This document shows, one piece after another, positions 27,063 to 36,718 of a DNA stretch of 64,000 nt. A program made the position numbers and the translations under genes. How positions within the stretch are numbered: position 1 is the first letter of the stretch; every line of letters begins with the position of its first letter. Source of the stretch: Sphingobium herbicidovorans (GTDB taxonomy: Bacteria; Pseudomonadota; Alphaproteobacteria; Sphingomonadales; Sphingomonadaceae); the NCBI RefSeq assembly GCF_002080435.1, contig NZ_CP020538.1:248001-312000 (forward strand), written 5' to 3'. The notes beneath the pieces are model-generated. The model did no database searches and was not told the DNA's origin. It saw nothing but the letters and a program-made list of their open reading frames with translations.

Positions 27063-28715
27063 ATGAGCGAACGGGAATCGATGCCCTATGACATCGTCAT
27101 CGTCGGCGGGGGACCGGCGGGGCTGTCCGCGGCGATCAGGTTGAAGCAGCTGGCCAATGACACGGGTCAGGAACTGGCCGTGTGCGTGCTGGAAAAGGGT
27201 TCGGAAATCGGCGCCCATATCCTGTCGGGCGCGGTGATCGATCCCAAGGCGCTCGATGAGTTGCTGCCCGATTGGCGCGACATGGGCTGTTCGCTGGCCG
27301 ATGTGCCGGTGCGCGATAATCAGCACTGGATGCTGACCAAGCGGGGCAAGTTGCCTGTGCCGCATATTGCGACGCCGCGCTGGATGCACAACAAGGGCAC
27401 CTATACCGGATCGCTGGGCAACCTTTGCCGCTGGCTCGCCGAGCAGGCTGAAGGGCTGGGCGTTGAAATCTTTCCGGGCTTCGCCGCCGCGGAAATCCTA
27501 TACCATGATGACGGGTCGGTGAAGGGCGTCGCGACCGGCGACATGGGCATTGACCGTGAAGGCAATCGCAAGGGCGACTATCAGCCGGGCCTTGAGCTGC
27601 ACGCGAAATATACCTTCTTCGCCGAAGGCGCCCGCGGCCACCTGACCAAGATTTTGAAGCGCCAGTTCGAGCTGGACCGCGATTGCGAACCGCAGGTCTA
27701 CGGCCTTGGCATGAAGGAATTGTGGGATATCGATCCCGCCAAGCACAAGCCGGGGCTGGTCATCCACACCCAGGGCTGGCCGCTGTCGGATGCCTATGGC
27801 GGCGGTTTCCTCTATCATCAGGCCAATGGTCAGGTGGCGTTGGGCTTTGTCGTGGGCCTTGGCTACCGTAACCCGCATCTCTATCCGTTCGAGGAATTCC
27901 AGCGCTGGAAACAGCATCCCGCAATCCGCGAATATCTGGAGGGTGGTCGCCGCGTTTCCTATGGCGCGCGGGCGATCAATGAAGGGGGCTGGCAGTCGGT
28001 GCCCAAGCTGGTGTTCCCGGGCGGCGCGCTGATCGGTTGTTCCGCCGGGTTCGTCAACGTGCCGCGTATCAAGGGCACGCATACCGCCATGAAGTCGGGC
28101 ATGCTGGCCGCCGAGGCAGCTTTTGAAGCGATCCAGAACGAACGTGCCCGCGATGTGCTGGATGATTACGAAGCCCGCCTTCGTTCCAGCTGGGTTGCCG
28201 ACGAACTGAAGCTGGTCAAGAACGCCGAGCCGCTGCTGGCCAAGTTCGGCAACACGATCGGCACCTTGTTGGCGGGCATCGACATGTGGATGCGCACGCT
28301 GAAGATCGGGCTTCCCTTCACGATGAAGCACAAGCCGGATAACGAAAAGCTGTGGCGCAAGGACGTCGCGCACAAGATCGACTATCCCAAGCCGGATGGC
28401 GTCATCAGCTTCGACAGGCTGTCGTCGGTGTTTCTGTCGAACACCAACCATGAGGAGGATCAGCCGGTTCACCTTCAGCTGAAGGATCCGTCGATCCCCA
28501 TCAGCTACAACCTGCCCCTTTATGACGAACCTGCGCAGCGCTATTGTCCGGCAGGTGTTTATGAAGTGGTCGGGCAAGACGAGGGCAATCCGCGCTTCCA
28601 GATCAATGCGCAAAATTGCGTCCACTGCAAGACGTGCGACATCAAGGATCCGACGCAGAACATCAACTGGGTCGTGCCCGAAGGCGGTGGAGGCCCCAAC
28701 TATCCCAATATGTAG
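27063..28715 (+). CDS. electron transfer flavoprotein-ubiquinone oxidoreductase
   Basis: Membrane-associated flavo-iron-sulfur enzyme that moves electrons from ETF (fatty-acid and amino-acid dehydrogenases) to ubiquinone. 550 residues from ATG 27063, which has GGAGGG 4 bases upstream; the frame is also open from 27027. FAD-binding DIVIVGGGPAGLSAAIRL at the N-terminus; the C-terminal ferredoxin-like region carries the 4Fe-4S ligands in CPAGVYEV and NCVHCKTCDIKDPTQNI. Complete and of normal length. The TPR gene follows after 16 bases. Confidence 0.96.
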   Translation: MSERESMPYDIVIVGGGPAGLSAAIRLKQLANDTGQELAVCVLEKGSEIGAHILSGAVIDPKALDELLPDWRDMGCSLADVPVRDNQHWMLTKRGKLPVPHIATPRWMHNKGTYTGSLGNLCRWLAEQAEGLGVEIFPGFAAAEILYHDDGSVKGVATGDMGIDREGNRKGDYQPGLELHAKYTFFAEGARGHLTKILKRQFELDRDCEPQVYGLGMKELWDIDPAKHKPGLVIHTQGWPLSDAYGGGFLYHQANGQVALGFVVGLGYRNPHLYPFEEFQRWKQHPAIREYLEGGRRVSYGARAINEGGWQSVPKLVFPGGALIGCSAGFVNVPRIKGTHTAMKSGMLAAEAAFEAIQNERARDVLDDYEARLRSSWVADELKLVKNAEPLLAKFGNTIGTLLAGIDMWMRTLKIGLPFTMKHKPDNEKLWRKDVAHKIDYPKPDGVISFDRLSSVFLSNTNHEEDQPVHLQLKDPSIPISYNLPLYDEPAQRYCPAGVYEVVGQDEGNPRFQINAQNCVHCKTCDIKDPTQNINWVVPEGGGGPNYPNM

Positions 28716-28731
28716 GCGCCTGCTGCTGGCC

Positions 28732-30363
28732 ATGATGCTACCGACGCTGGCGGCATTTCCCGCCGCCGCGTCGGTCGATCGGACGAGCGCACTACATGCC
28801 TATGCGCGAGGAAGGCTGGCCGACAGCGACGGCGCGCCGGTGAAAGCGCTGCGCAATTATCGTGATGCGCTCGCCAGCGACCCGGCGCGCATTGAGGTGG
28901 CGCGTCGCGCCTACCTCCAGGGTATCATCAGCGGCGACATGGCGCTGGCTATGCGATCGGCAAAGCTGCTCGACAGCAGTGGCGTGCTTCCTCGCGACGG
29001 GACGCTGCTGTTCCTTTGCGATGCGATGGCGCGCAGGGATTGGGACGAGGCGCGGCAGGCCGCAGACCGCATGGCGGGCGAAGGGAATTTCGGCTTCCTC
29101 GCCCGGATCGTCCGTAGCTGGATAGCGGTGGGCGAGGGCAAGGTTGCGCCGCCGGAAATAGATCCAGGGGATCGCTATGCCTCCCTCGCGCGGCGCTATA
29201 TCGACGAGCATGTCGCGCTTCAGGCGTTGGGCCGGGGTGAGATGGCGGAGGCTGAACCGGCGATCAACCGCGCGCTCGCGCTGCGGACTGTGGACCTGGC
29301 GGAACTCCGGCTCACCTTCGCCGCTCAGCTGGCAGGGCGCGGCGCCAAGGCGCAGGCCCTGGCGCTGCTTCCCCAGGGTCAGGCCGCCTATGCGCGCGCC
29401 CGTGCCGATGTAGCGCGCGGCCGGAAAGGCGGGGCGGCGAGCAGGGCGTTGACGCCTGCCCAGGGCTTTGGGCGGCTGCTGGCACGGTTGGCGGCGGATA
29501 TATCCTCTGATGAGAGCACGCGCATGCTGGGGATCAGGCTGGCGCGGATCGCGAGCTTCGCCAATCCCGGAAGGGCTGATAACGCGCTGGCTTTGGCGCA
29601 ATTGCTGACGGAGGCAGGCTATGCCGATCATGCTGCGACAGAAGCGCGCAAAGTCGCTTCCGATGGCTGGTTCGGGTCGCTGGGGCGGGCGGCTCTCGTC
29701 GATGCCCTGGCGGCGTCAGGCGACATGGATGGAGCGCTCACGCTCGCCCGTGCGCTGGCCAGTGCAGAAGGGGCGGACACCGACAGGCTTGTCCGCTTGG
29801 GCCAGTTGCAGGCGCAGGCCAAGGATTTCAACGGCGCGGCGGAGGCTTTTCGAAGCGCGGAGCAGCGCTACCCGGCTGATGTGGTCCCTTGGACCCTGCT
29901 GCTGTTTCAGGGCAGCGCCCTTGAGCAGGCGGGACGTTGGGATGAAGCGCGCGTGGTGCTTGAGCGGGCAGCCAAACGCGCGCCGGAGGAGCCGGTGGTG
30001 CTCAACTATCTCGGTTATGCTCAGGTGGAACGGCGACAGAATGTCGCCGCCGCGCTGGAACTGCTGAAGAAGGCCAACAGCCTGAAACCCGAAGATGCCT
30101 CGATCACGGACTCGCTGGGTTGGGCACAGTTTGTGACGGGCGATGTGGAATCCGCTGTGCCGGTGCTGGAGCGGGCCGCCCAAGGCGCGCCGACAGATGC
30201 GACGATCAACGAGCATCTGGGCGACGCGTTGTGGGCGGCGGGTCGTCGTTATGAGGCGCGCTACGCCTGGCGTGCCGCGTCGGTCTTTGCCGAGGGTGAA
30301 GCCGCGGTCCGTTTGAACGGGAAGGTAAAAGAAGGGATGAAACCTGAATATGCCGCTCCCTGA
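28732..30363 (+). CDS. tetratricopeptide-repeat protein
   Basis: 543 residues from ATG 28732. The N-terminus is hydrophobic and ends in a signal-peptidase-like site (PTLAAFPAAASVD), so export is likely; the true start may be a few codons earlier at a CTG, since the basic n-region (RRLLLAMM) lies just upstream. Multiple TPR-type helical pairs follow, clearest at the C-terminus (EPVVLNYLGYAQVERRQNV, DASITDSLGWAQFVTGD, DATINEHLGDALWAAGRRYEA). A protein-protein scaffold role is general to the family; no specific partner can be named. The end overlaps ispE by 14 bases. Confidence 0.88.
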   Translation: MMLPTLAAFPAAASVDRTSALHAYARGRLADSDGAPVKALRNYRDALASDPARIEVARRAYLQGIISGDMALAMRSAKLLDSSGVLPRDGTLLFLCDAMARRDWDEARQAADRMAGEGNFGFLARIVRSWIAVGEGKVAPPEIDPGDRYASLARRYIDEHVALQALGRGEMAEAEPAINRALALRTVDLAELRLTFAAQLAGRGAKAQALALLPQGQAAYARARADVARGRKGGAASRALTPAQGFGRLLARLAADISSDESTRMLGIRLARIASFANPGRADNALALAQLLTEAGYADHAATEARKVASDGWFGSLGRAALVDALAASGDMDGALTLARALASAEGADTDRLVRLGQLQAQAKDFNGAAEAFRSAEQRYPADVVPWTLLLFQGSALEQAGRWDEARVVLERAAKRAPEEPVVLNYLGYAQVERRQNVAAALELLKKANSLKPEDASITDSLGWAQFVTGDVESAVPVLERAAQGAPTDATINEHLGDALWAAGRRYEARYAWRAASVFAEGEAAVRLNGKVKEGMKPEYAAP

Positions 30364-31213
30364 TGCGAGGACGCTGGTGGAGACGGCCTATGCCAAGGTG
30401 AACCTGGCCCTCCACGTGCGGGAGAGGCGCGCCGACGGCTATCATGCTCTTGAAAGCCTGTTCGCGTTCGCGCGCGATGGAGATCTGCTGGCGGCAGAGC
30501 TGACCGACGATGGAGAAGTCCGCCTGCAAGTGGACGGACCGTTCGGGGCGGCGCTGGATGCGGGGGCCGATAATCTGGTGACGATGGCGGCCCGCCTTTT
30601 GCAGCAGCATACAGGGGAAGAGCGAGGCGCTGTCATCACATTGACGAAGAACCTGCCTATCGCTTCGGGTATCGGCGGCGGATCGGCGGATGCTGCGGCT
30701 GCGTTGCGGCTGCTCAACAGGCTGTGGGACGCGCGGCTGCCTGCCGCAGAGTTGGAACAGCTCGGGCTGGCGCTTGGTTCGGACGTTCCCGCTTGCATAA
30801 GCAGCGTTACGCAGATGGTGCGAGGGCGGGGCGAAATACTTGAACAGCGGGATGTGAAGGCTTTGGTGGGGATGCCGATGCTGCTGGTCAATCCGGGCGT
30901 TCCGCTGTCGACGGCACGGGTTTTTAAAGGTTGGGATCGGCAGGATCGCGGCCCACTGGATGTCCAGGGCCTGGACGATGTCATAACCGGGGGACGCAAT
31001 GACCTGGAAGCCTCGGCAATGGAGGTGGCGCCGATCATCGCCCAAGTGTTGGGCTTTCTGAAAGACCAAAGGGGCGTGCGATTGGCGCGGATGTCGGGGT
31101 CTGGCGCGACTTGCTTCGCTCTGTTCGATGATGCCGTTGACAGAAGCGCGGTGGCCAAGGCCCTGCTGTCGCAAGGCGGCGACTGGTGGATCATGGAAAC
31201 GGAGATAAGGTGA
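30350..31213 (+). CDS. ispE: 4-diphosphocytidyl-2-C-methyl-D-erythritol kinase
   Basis: GHMP-family kinase of the MEP isoprenoid pathway; phosphorylates CDP-ME at the 2-hydroxyl. 287 residues. AKVNLALHVRERRADGYH at the N-terminus (K16 conserved), ATP-binding glycine-rich LPIASGIGGGSADAAAALR at residues 102-120, and the C-terminal RMSGSGATCFALF loop. Starts inside the TPR gene and ends in GTGA with the next gene, consistent with one operon. Confidence 0.95.
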   Translation: MPLPDARTLVETAYAKVNLALHVRERRADGYHALESLFAFARDGDLLAAELTDDGEVRLQVDGPFGAALDAGADNLVTMAARLLQQHTGEERGAVITLTKNLPIASGIGGGSADAAAALRLLNRLWDARLPAAELEQLGLALGSDVPACISSVTQMVRGRGEILEQRDVKALVGMPMLLVNPGVPLSTARVFKGWDRQDRGPLDVQGLDDVITGGRNDLEASAMEVAPIIAQVLGFLKDQRGVRLARMSGSGATCFALFDDAVDRSAVAKALLSQGGDWWIMETEIR

Positions 31214-31932
31214 GCGTGAGCGAGGCTTTCACACTGATCGACGGCGGCGCGGCCCAACTGTTGATCGTCGCGGACCATGCTTCGGCTCATGTCCCCGATG
31301 ATATCGATCTGGGGATAGACGAGGCATTGCTGACCGATCACATCGCGGTCGATATCGGGGTCGCGGAAGTCAGCCGCCTGCTGGCGGAGCAGTTGGGATG
31401 CACGGCGATATTGGGCGGCGTGTCGCGGCTGGTGATCGACCTCAACCGCGAAGAAGAAGCACCCGGCCTGTTGCCGGTCATGAGCGACGGCCATGTGATC
31501 CCGGGCAATCGCGAGGCAGATCTGGCCCAGCGGTTGATGCGTTTCCATCACCCCTATCATCATCAGATCGTCCGGTTGCTGGACGGCATGGCATCACCAT
31601 TCATCCTGTCCGTGCATAGCTTTACGCCCAGCTTGGCGAGCGATCCCCATGCCCGGCGGCCCTGGGACATCGGCGTCCTTTATAATGAGGATGATCGCGC
31701 GGCGCGGATCGCTATTCCGCTGCTGACGGAAGCGGGCCTGCTGGTCGGGGATCAGCTCCCCTATTCGGGCAAGCTGCTGAATGCGACGATGAACCGCCAT
31801 GCCGAAGCGAACGGCATTCCATATCTGGGCATCGAAATGCGGCAGGACCTGGTTGGAGACGTAGAGGGGCAGCGCCGCTTCGCCAGTATAATCGGTCCCA
31901 TCGTGCTACAATGCCGCAATAGCCTTGCGTGA
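31210..31932 (+). CDS. N-formylglutamate amidohydrolase family protein
   Basis: 240 residues from GTG 31210, which overlaps the ispE stop. The family's metal-site blocks are visible: [28 protein letters not shown] and [11 protein letters not shown]. HutG-type enzymes hydrolyse N-formylglutamate to formate and glutamate in histidine breakdown. No other hut gene is nearby, and several homologues are generic amidohydrolases, so the substrate is uncertain. Confidence 0.85.
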   Translation: MSVSEAFTLIDGGAAQLLIVADHASAHVPDDIDLGIDEALLTDHIAVDIGVAEVSRLLAEQLGCTAILGGVSRLVIDLNREEEAPGLLPVMSDGHVIPGNREADLAQRLMRFHHPYHHQIVRLLDGMASPFILSVHSFTPSLASDPHARRPWDIGVLYNEDDRAARIAIPLLTEAGLLVGDQLPYSGKLLNATMNRHAEANGIPYLGIEMRQDLVGDVEGQRRFASIIGPIVLQCRNSLA

Positions 31933-31934
31933 CT

Positions 31935-31957
31935 CGCCTCTTTTTGGAAAGGAGGCG
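31935..31957 (+). promoter_or_regulatory. stem-loop in the ilvD leader
   Basis: Ten-pair hairpin (CGCCTC...GAGGCG extended by TTT/AAA with one T-G pair, 3-base loop) directly after the preceding stop codon and 21 bases before the ilvD ATG. It contains a GGAGG that is too far from the start to serve as its ribosome site; a weaker AGGGTAGG lies closer. No T-run follows, so it is more likely an RNA-stability or processing element than a terminator. Confidence 0.3.
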
Positions 31958-31978
31958 CGCGCAAGAAGGGTAGGTTTT

Positions 31979-33700
31979 ATGTCTCACACGTTCGACAAGT
32001 CGAAACTGCCGAGCCGTCATGTCTCGGTTGGTCCTGAGCGGGCCCCGCATCGCAGCTATTACTACGCGATGGGCCTGACCGAGGAAGAGATTGCCCGGCC
32101 CTTCGTAGGTATTGCTTCGGCAGGTAATGACAGCGCCCCCTGCAACACCACGCTCGACCTGCAGGCGGACTGGTGCCGGCAGGGCGTGAATGAAGCTGGC
32201 GGCATGCCGCGCCGCTTCAACACGATCACCGTGACTGATGGCATCGCGATGGGGCATCAGGGCATGAAAAGCTCGCTCGCGAGCCGTGAGGTTATCGCGG
32301 ACTCCGTCGAGTTGTCGGTGCGCGGCCATTGCTATGACGCGCTGGTGACCTTTGCCGGGTGCGACAAGTCGCTGCCGGGCATGATGATGGCGATGCTGCG
32401 TCTCAATGTCCCGTCGATCTTCGTCTATGGCGGGTCGATCCTGCCGGGGCGGTTCGAGGACCGCGACGTCACGGTCGTCGATGTGTTTGAGGTGGTCGGC
32501 AAATATGCTGCCGGGGCCTGCCCGCTGAAGGATGTGATCGCGCTGGAAAAGGTGGCGTGTCCGGGTCATGGTGCGTGCGGCGGGCAATATACCGCCAACA
32601 CCATGGCCTGCGTCGGCGAGGCGATCGGCTTGTCGCTGCCCAATAGCAACATGGCGCCCGCGCCTTACAAGAGCCGCGAGGACGTCGCGGTCGCGGCAGG
32701 GCGTCAGGTCATGGAATTGCTGGCGAAGAATATCCGCCCGCGCGACATCTGTACGCGTGAGGCGTTCGAGAACGCTGCGCGCATCGTTGCTGCAACCGGC
32801 GGTTCTACCAATGGCGCGCTACACCTGCCTGCCATGGCGAACGAGTGCGGCATCGACTTCGACCTGTTCGATGTGGCCGAAATCTTCAAATCGACGCCTT
32901 ACATCGCTGATCTGAAGCCGGGCGGCAAATATGTCGCCAAGGACATGTACGACGCCGGTGGCATCTACATGCTGATGAAGACGCTGTTCGACAACGGTCT
33001 GCTGCATGGCGACTGCCTGACCGTGACCGGCAAGACGATCGCCGAGAATATCGAGGAAGTGACCTGGAACCCCGACCAGAAGGTTATCTATGACGTCAAG
33101 TCGCCGATAACCCCGACCGGTGGCGTTGTGGGCCTGAAAGGAACATTGGCTCCCAACGGCGCTATTGTGAAGGTTGCGGGCATGCACCGCTTGCAGTTCG
33201 AGGGTCCCGCACGGGTCTTTGATTGTGAAGAGGACGCCTTTGCAGCGGTCGAGGCACGCGATATTGCCGAAGGCTGCGTGATCGTCATTCGCTATGAGGG
33301 CCCCAAGGGCGGTCCGGGCATGCGCGAGATGCTTTCCACTACCGCTGCGCTCTATGGCCAGGGGATGGGTGAGAAGGTCGCGCTGATCACCGATGGTCGC
33401 TTCTCGGGTGCGACGCGCGGCTTCTGCATAGGCCATGTGGGGCCTGAAGCCGCTGACGGTGGCCCGATCGCGCTGGTCGAGGATGGCGATGTCATCTCCA
33501 TCGATGCCGAAGCGGGTACGATTGACCTGAAAGTGGCCGATGCCGTTCTGGCTGAGCGTCGGAAGAACTGGCAGCCGCGCCAGAATGATTATCAGGCTGG
33601 CGCGCTGTGGCGCTATGCACAGAATGTGGGTCCGGCCTACAAGGGGGCGGTTACGCATCCCGGAGCAAAGGCCGAAACCCATGTTTATGCGGACATCTGA
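31979..33700 (+). CDS. ilvD: dihydroxy-acid dehydratase
   Basis: Fe-S dehydratase of branched-chain amino acid synthesis: 2,3-dihydroxy-isovalerate to 2-ketoisovalerate and the isoleucine equivalent. 573 residues from ATG 31979; the frame is open from 31925 but that part overlaps the previous gene. Cluster cysteines occur in [23 protein letters not shown] and [18 protein letters not shown], and the C-terminal [17 protein letters not shown] loop is typical. The related 6-phosphogluconate dehydratase (Edd) is less likely given the IlvD-type blocks. Confidence 0.92.
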   Translation: MSHTFDKSKLPSRHVSVGPERAPHRSYYYAMGLTEEEIARPFVGIASAGNDSAPCNTTLDLQADWCRQGVNEAGGMPRRFNTITVTDGIAMGHQGMKSSLASREVIADSVELSVRGHCYDALVTFAGCDKSLPGMMMAMLRLNVPSIFVYGGSILPGRFEDRDVTVVDVFEVVGKYAAGACPLKDVIALEKVACPGHGACGGQYTANTMACVGEAIGLSLPNSNMAPAPYKSREDVAVAAGRQVMELLAKNIRPRDICTREAFENAARIVAATGGSTNGALHLPAMANECGIDFDLFDVAEIFKSTPYIADLKPGGKYVAKDMYDAGGIYMLMKTLFDNGLLHGDCLTVTGKTIAENIEEVTWNPDQKVIYDVKSPITPTGGVVGLKGTLAPNGAIVKVAGMHRLQFEGPARVFDCEEDAFAAVEARDIAEGCVIVIRYEGPKGGPGMREMLSTTAALYGQGMGEKVALITDGRFSGATRGFCIGHVGPEAADGGPIALVEDGDVISIDAEAGTIDLKVADAVLAERRKNWQPRQNDYQAGALWRYAQNVGPAYKGAVTHPGAKAETHVYADI

Positions 33701-34049
33701 CAAGATCGCCGGGGTGGGGCTGCTGTGCCTTGCCCTGGCGGGTTGCGATGACAATGGATCGATGCAGGCCGCCGATACGGGATCTGGCCGTGCGGCGGTT
33801 GCGGATTGCGCTATTGGATCCCGATCGGGGTGGGCGCGGACTTGCCTGGTCGAGCAGGCGGGCACGATCCTGACCTTGCGTCACGCCGATGGCGGGTTTC
33901 GGCGCTTCACAATCCTGAAGGATGGGCGCGGGCTGGCGTCGGCTGACGGCGCTGAGCCTGCAAGCATCGCTATCCTGGAACAGGGGCAGATCGAAGTCAG
34001 CGCTGGCGAGGATCGTTATCGGCTGCCCGCAACGATTGCCGGGCGTTGA
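33681..34049 (+). CDS. conserved hypothetical lipoprotein
   Basis: 122 residues from ATG 33681 (or 120 from ATG 33687). A basic start and hydrophobic stretch end in the lipobox LALAGC (Cys22), so it should be lipidated and membrane-anchored. The mature part is short, with two Cys (DCAIGS, TCLVEQ) that could form a disulfide, and beta-rich text ([20 protein letters not shown]). It begins inside the end of ilvD. I do not recognise a named family. Confidence 0.75.
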   Translation: MFMRTSDKIAGVGLLCLALAGCDDNGSMQAADTGSGRAAVADCAIGSRSGWARTCLVEQAGTILTLRHADGGFRRFTILKDGRGLASADGAEPASIAILEQGQIEVSAGEDRYRLPATIAGR

Positions 34050-34053
34050 AACC

Positions 34054-35445
34054 TTGACCGGAACGCCCATCCTGACTGCCGCCCAGATGCGGGAGGCCGA
34101 GCAGGCAGTGTTTGCCAGTGGCATTCCGGAATATGAGTTGATGGAACGGGCAGGTGTAGCGGCGGCCGAGATCATCTGGCGTGCCGGAGCCAAGCGCGAC
34201 GCTCTGGTCCTCTGCGGTCCCGGCAATAATGGTGGGGATGGGTTCGTGATCGCCCGGCAGCTGCGATCGCGCGGCGTGCCGGTGCGCGTGGCAGCCTTGG
34301 GCGAGAGCCGGACGGAGTCAGCGCGAAAGGCGCGTGCTGCATGGAATGGTCCGGTCGAGCCATTCGACCAGGCTGGCCCGGCAACGCAGATCATCGATGC
34401 GCTGTTTGGCACCGGCCTTTCCCGAGGACTTGACGCGGTTGTTGCGGAACGGCTCTGCGATCTCACCGGGCGGGCAGCCTTCAGCTACGCGGTCGATTTG
34501 CCGAGCGGAGTGGATACGGACAGCGGGGCATTGCTGTCGGCGGTGCCAGACTTTGGCATTTGCATCGCTCTGGGCGCATTGAAGCCGGCTCATGTGCTGC
34601 ATCCTGCTGCTGGTTTATATCGACGGTTGGTTTGCGCTGATATCGGCATCGCTACCTCGGACACGATCCATCATTTGTCTCCGCCCCACTTGGTCAGGCC
34701 GCTTGCGTCGGATCACAAATATAGCCGGGGATTGGTCGCCGTCGTCGGCGGCGAGATGGCAGGGGCCGGGCGGCTTGCTGCGCATGCTGCTGCTCGTTCG
34801 GGTGCAGGCATGGTACGTCACCTGACCAGCCTGGATGGTGCGGCGGCGCTGGACGCTGTCATCACTAGGCAGGCCCGCGGGGTTGACGAGGTAAAGGCCT
34901 ATCTCGCTGACCGCAGGCTGGCCGCGGTGGTCGTTGGGCCGGGACTGGGCCGTGGCGGTGATGCACGCGACCGTCTGGCTGCGGTGCTTCCTTGCGGGCA
35001 TCCGCTTGTCCTAGATGCCGACGCCTTGACGTTGTTGGGAGGTGCGGGAGCAGAAGGAATACCGCACGGTTCCATTCTGACCCCGCATGAAGGGGAATTT
35101 GCAGCGCTTTTCGGCGATCTGCAGGGAAGCAAGATCAACCGCGCGGTTGGGGCGGCCCAGCGCGTATCGGCCGTGGTCGTGCTCAAGGGCGCCGATAGCG
35201 TGATAGCGGCGCCGGACGGGCGGGTCGCCGTAGCGACCGGTGCGTCGCCCTGGTTGTCCACCGCCGGGACCGGTGATGTGCTGGCGGGTTTGGCCGCGGG
35301 GAGATTGGCGGTGACTGGTGATCCGTTCCGCGCGGCATGCGAGGCGGTCTGGCTGCACGGTGAAGCGGCTAGGCGGGCCGGGGCAGCCTTCGTCGCGGGT
35401 GATTTGATTGCGCAGTTGCCAGCAGCTATCGGCTCTCGCCTGTGA
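34054..35445 (+). CDS. nnr: bifunctional NAD(P)H-hydrate epimerase / ADP-dependent NAD(P)H-hydrate dehydratase
   Basis: Repairs hydrated NAD(P)H: the N-terminal NnrE (YjeF) domain epimerises R/S-NAD(P)HX, and the C-terminal NnrD domain dehydrates S-NAD(P)HX using ADP. 463 residues from TTG 34054, chosen because the family begins (P)ILTAAQMREAE and no ATG fits. NnrE motifs: LCGPGNNGGDGFVIARQL and DALFGTGLSRGL. NnrD motifs: VVGPGLGRGG, LVLDADALTLL, ILTPHEGEFAALFG, and the phosphate loop STAGTGDVLAG. Ends in GTGA with the next gene. Confidence 0.94.
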   Translation: MTGTPILTAAQMREAEQAVFASGIPEYELMERAGVAAAEIIWRAGAKRDALVLCGPGNNGGDGFVIARQLRSRGVPVRVAALGESRTESARKARAAWNGPVEPFDQAGPATQIIDALFGTGLSRGLDAVVAERLCDLTGRAAFSYAVDLPSGVDTDSGALLSAVPDFGICIALGALKPAHVLHPAAGLYRRLVCADIGIATSDTIHHLSPPHLVRPLASDHKYSRGLVAVVGGEMAGAGRLAAHAAARSGAGMVRHLTSLDGAAALDAVITRQARGVDEVKAYLADRRLAAVVVGPGLGRGGDARDRLAAVLPCGHPLVLDADALTLLGGAGAEGIPHGSILTPHEGEFAALFGDLQGSKINRAVGAAQRVSAVVVLKGADSVIAAPDGRVAVATGASPWLSTAGTGDVLAGLAAGRLAVTGDPFRAACEAVWLHGEAARRAGAAFVAGDLIAQLPAAIGSRL

Positions 35446-36650
35446 CTCATGGCGACACTGATTTCGTCGTACGCATTGCCGCGAAGGGCGATGGCGTGAC
35501 CGCCGATGGCCGGCATGTTCCGCTTGCCGCGCCGGGGGATCGGCTGACGGCGAACGGCGACCTTCTATTTGGCCCCCATCATGTCGAGCCGCCCTGCATT
35601 CACTTCCCGGCTTGTGGTGGTTGCGAACTTCAGCATGTTGACGAGGAGAGCTTGTCAACGTTCTTCACCTCGCGTGTTACCGGCCCTCTTGCGGGGCAGG
35701 GCGTAACGGCAGGGACAGTATTGGCAGCTCACATCTCACCGCCGCGAACCAGAAGGCGGGCGTCGCTGAGGGCCGCGCGAGAGGGGCGGCGTGTCATCAT
35801 CGGATTCGCGGAGGCGGGCAGCCACAAGCTGATCGACCTGGCTATGTGTGAGATACTGGATCCACGCATTTTCGCCTTGCTGGCGCCGCTCCGCGCGATG
35901 CTGCCGCTGATCCTGCCGGACAAGCGTGCGGCGCATGTACGCATGTCGGTGACCGACCAGGGGATCGACCTTCTGCTGGAAGGTGTCCGCGTGGACGGGC
36001 TGGCGGCGGACGAAGCCCTGCGGGATTTCGCGGCTGCCGGGAAGTTGGCGCGGCTGACGATCGATGAGGGTGACGGCCAGCAACTGCGCTGGGAGCCTGA
36101 ACCTGTGACGGCCAGTTTTGGCGGCATTGCAGTCGGTTTTCCGCCCTTCGCCTTCCTTCAGGCGACGCCGGATGGCGAGGCAGCCCTGGTGGAGTTTGTC
36201 CGTCAGGCCCTGCCGTTACAGGGACCTGTGGCCGATCTCTTTTGTGGGCTTGGCACCTTTGCGCTGGCGATTGGGGAAGGGCGGCCTGTCTACGCGGCCG
36301 AAGCGGCTCGCGATCTGGCCCTGTCCCTCAAGCTGGCTGCGAACCGGGCGCAACGGCGAATGGCGGTGGATCATCGGGACCTGTTTCGCCGGCCACTGAC
36401 GCCAGAAGAGCTGAACCGCTTTGCCGCGGTGGTGATCGACCCGCCCCGGGCGGGCGCCCGCGAACAGGTTATGCAGTTGGCGGCATCGCCGGTGCCCGTG
36501 ATCGCCTATGTGTCTTGCAACCCGGCGAGCTTTGCGCGGGATGCGGCCCATCTGGTCGCTGGCGGCTATATGTTGGAAAGCGTGAAGCCGGTCGGGCAAT
36601 TCCGCTGGTCAACGCATGTGGAACTGGCCGCCATATTCCGTCGTCCATAA
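35442..36650 (+). CDS. class I SAM-dependent RNA uridine-5-methyltransferase (RumA/RlmD-type)
   Basis: 402 residues, GTG start overlapping the nnr stop. N-terminal TRAM-like segment, then Fe-S ligands C52, C58 and C61 in CIHFPACGGC plus a later Cys (AMCEILD). The SAM-binding loop is VADLFCGLGTFALAIG, and the catalytic cysteine lies in AYVSCNPASFARD with VVIDPPRAG before it. These features define the RumA/TrmA-type m5U methyltransferases; which rRNA or tRNA uridine is modified cannot be told from sequence. Last gene of the plus-strand block. Confidence 0.93.
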   Translation: MTHGDTDFVVRIAAKGDGVTADGRHVPLAAPGDRLTANGDLLFGPHHVEPPCIHFPACGGCELQHVDEESLSTFFTSRVTGPLAGQGVTAGTVLAAHISPPRTRRRASLRAAREGRRVIIGFAEAGSHKLIDLAMCEILDPRIFALLAPLRAMLPLILPDKRAAHVRMSVTDQGIDLLLEGVRVDGLAADEALRDFAAAGKLARLTIDEGDGQQLRWEPEPVTASFGGIAVGFPPFAFLQATPDGEAALVEFVRQALPLQGPVADLFCGLGTFALAIGEGRPVYAAEAARDLALSLKLAANRAQRRMAVDHRDLFRRPLTPEELNRFAAVVIDPPRAGAREQVMQLAASPVPVIAYVSCNPASFARDAAHLVAGGYMLESVKPVGQFRWSTHVELAAIFRRP

Positions 36651-36655
36651 AATTT

Positions 36656-36685
36656 GTCCCCCGCCGCTTTTTTGCGGCGAGGGAC
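36656..36685. terminator. terminator-like hairpin between converging genes
   Basis: Twelve-position stem with one C-A mismatch (GTCCC-C-CGCCGC against GCGGCG-A-GGGAC) and a loop of six T. It lies just after the RNA methyltransferase stop and before the converging decarboxylase stop. A second T-run (acgcttttttagcg) lies at the decarboxylase stop. Likely ends both transcripts. Confidence 0.6.
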
Positions 36686-36718
36686 AGGCACCCTCTCCAA
36701 AGGGAAGCTTACGCTTTT

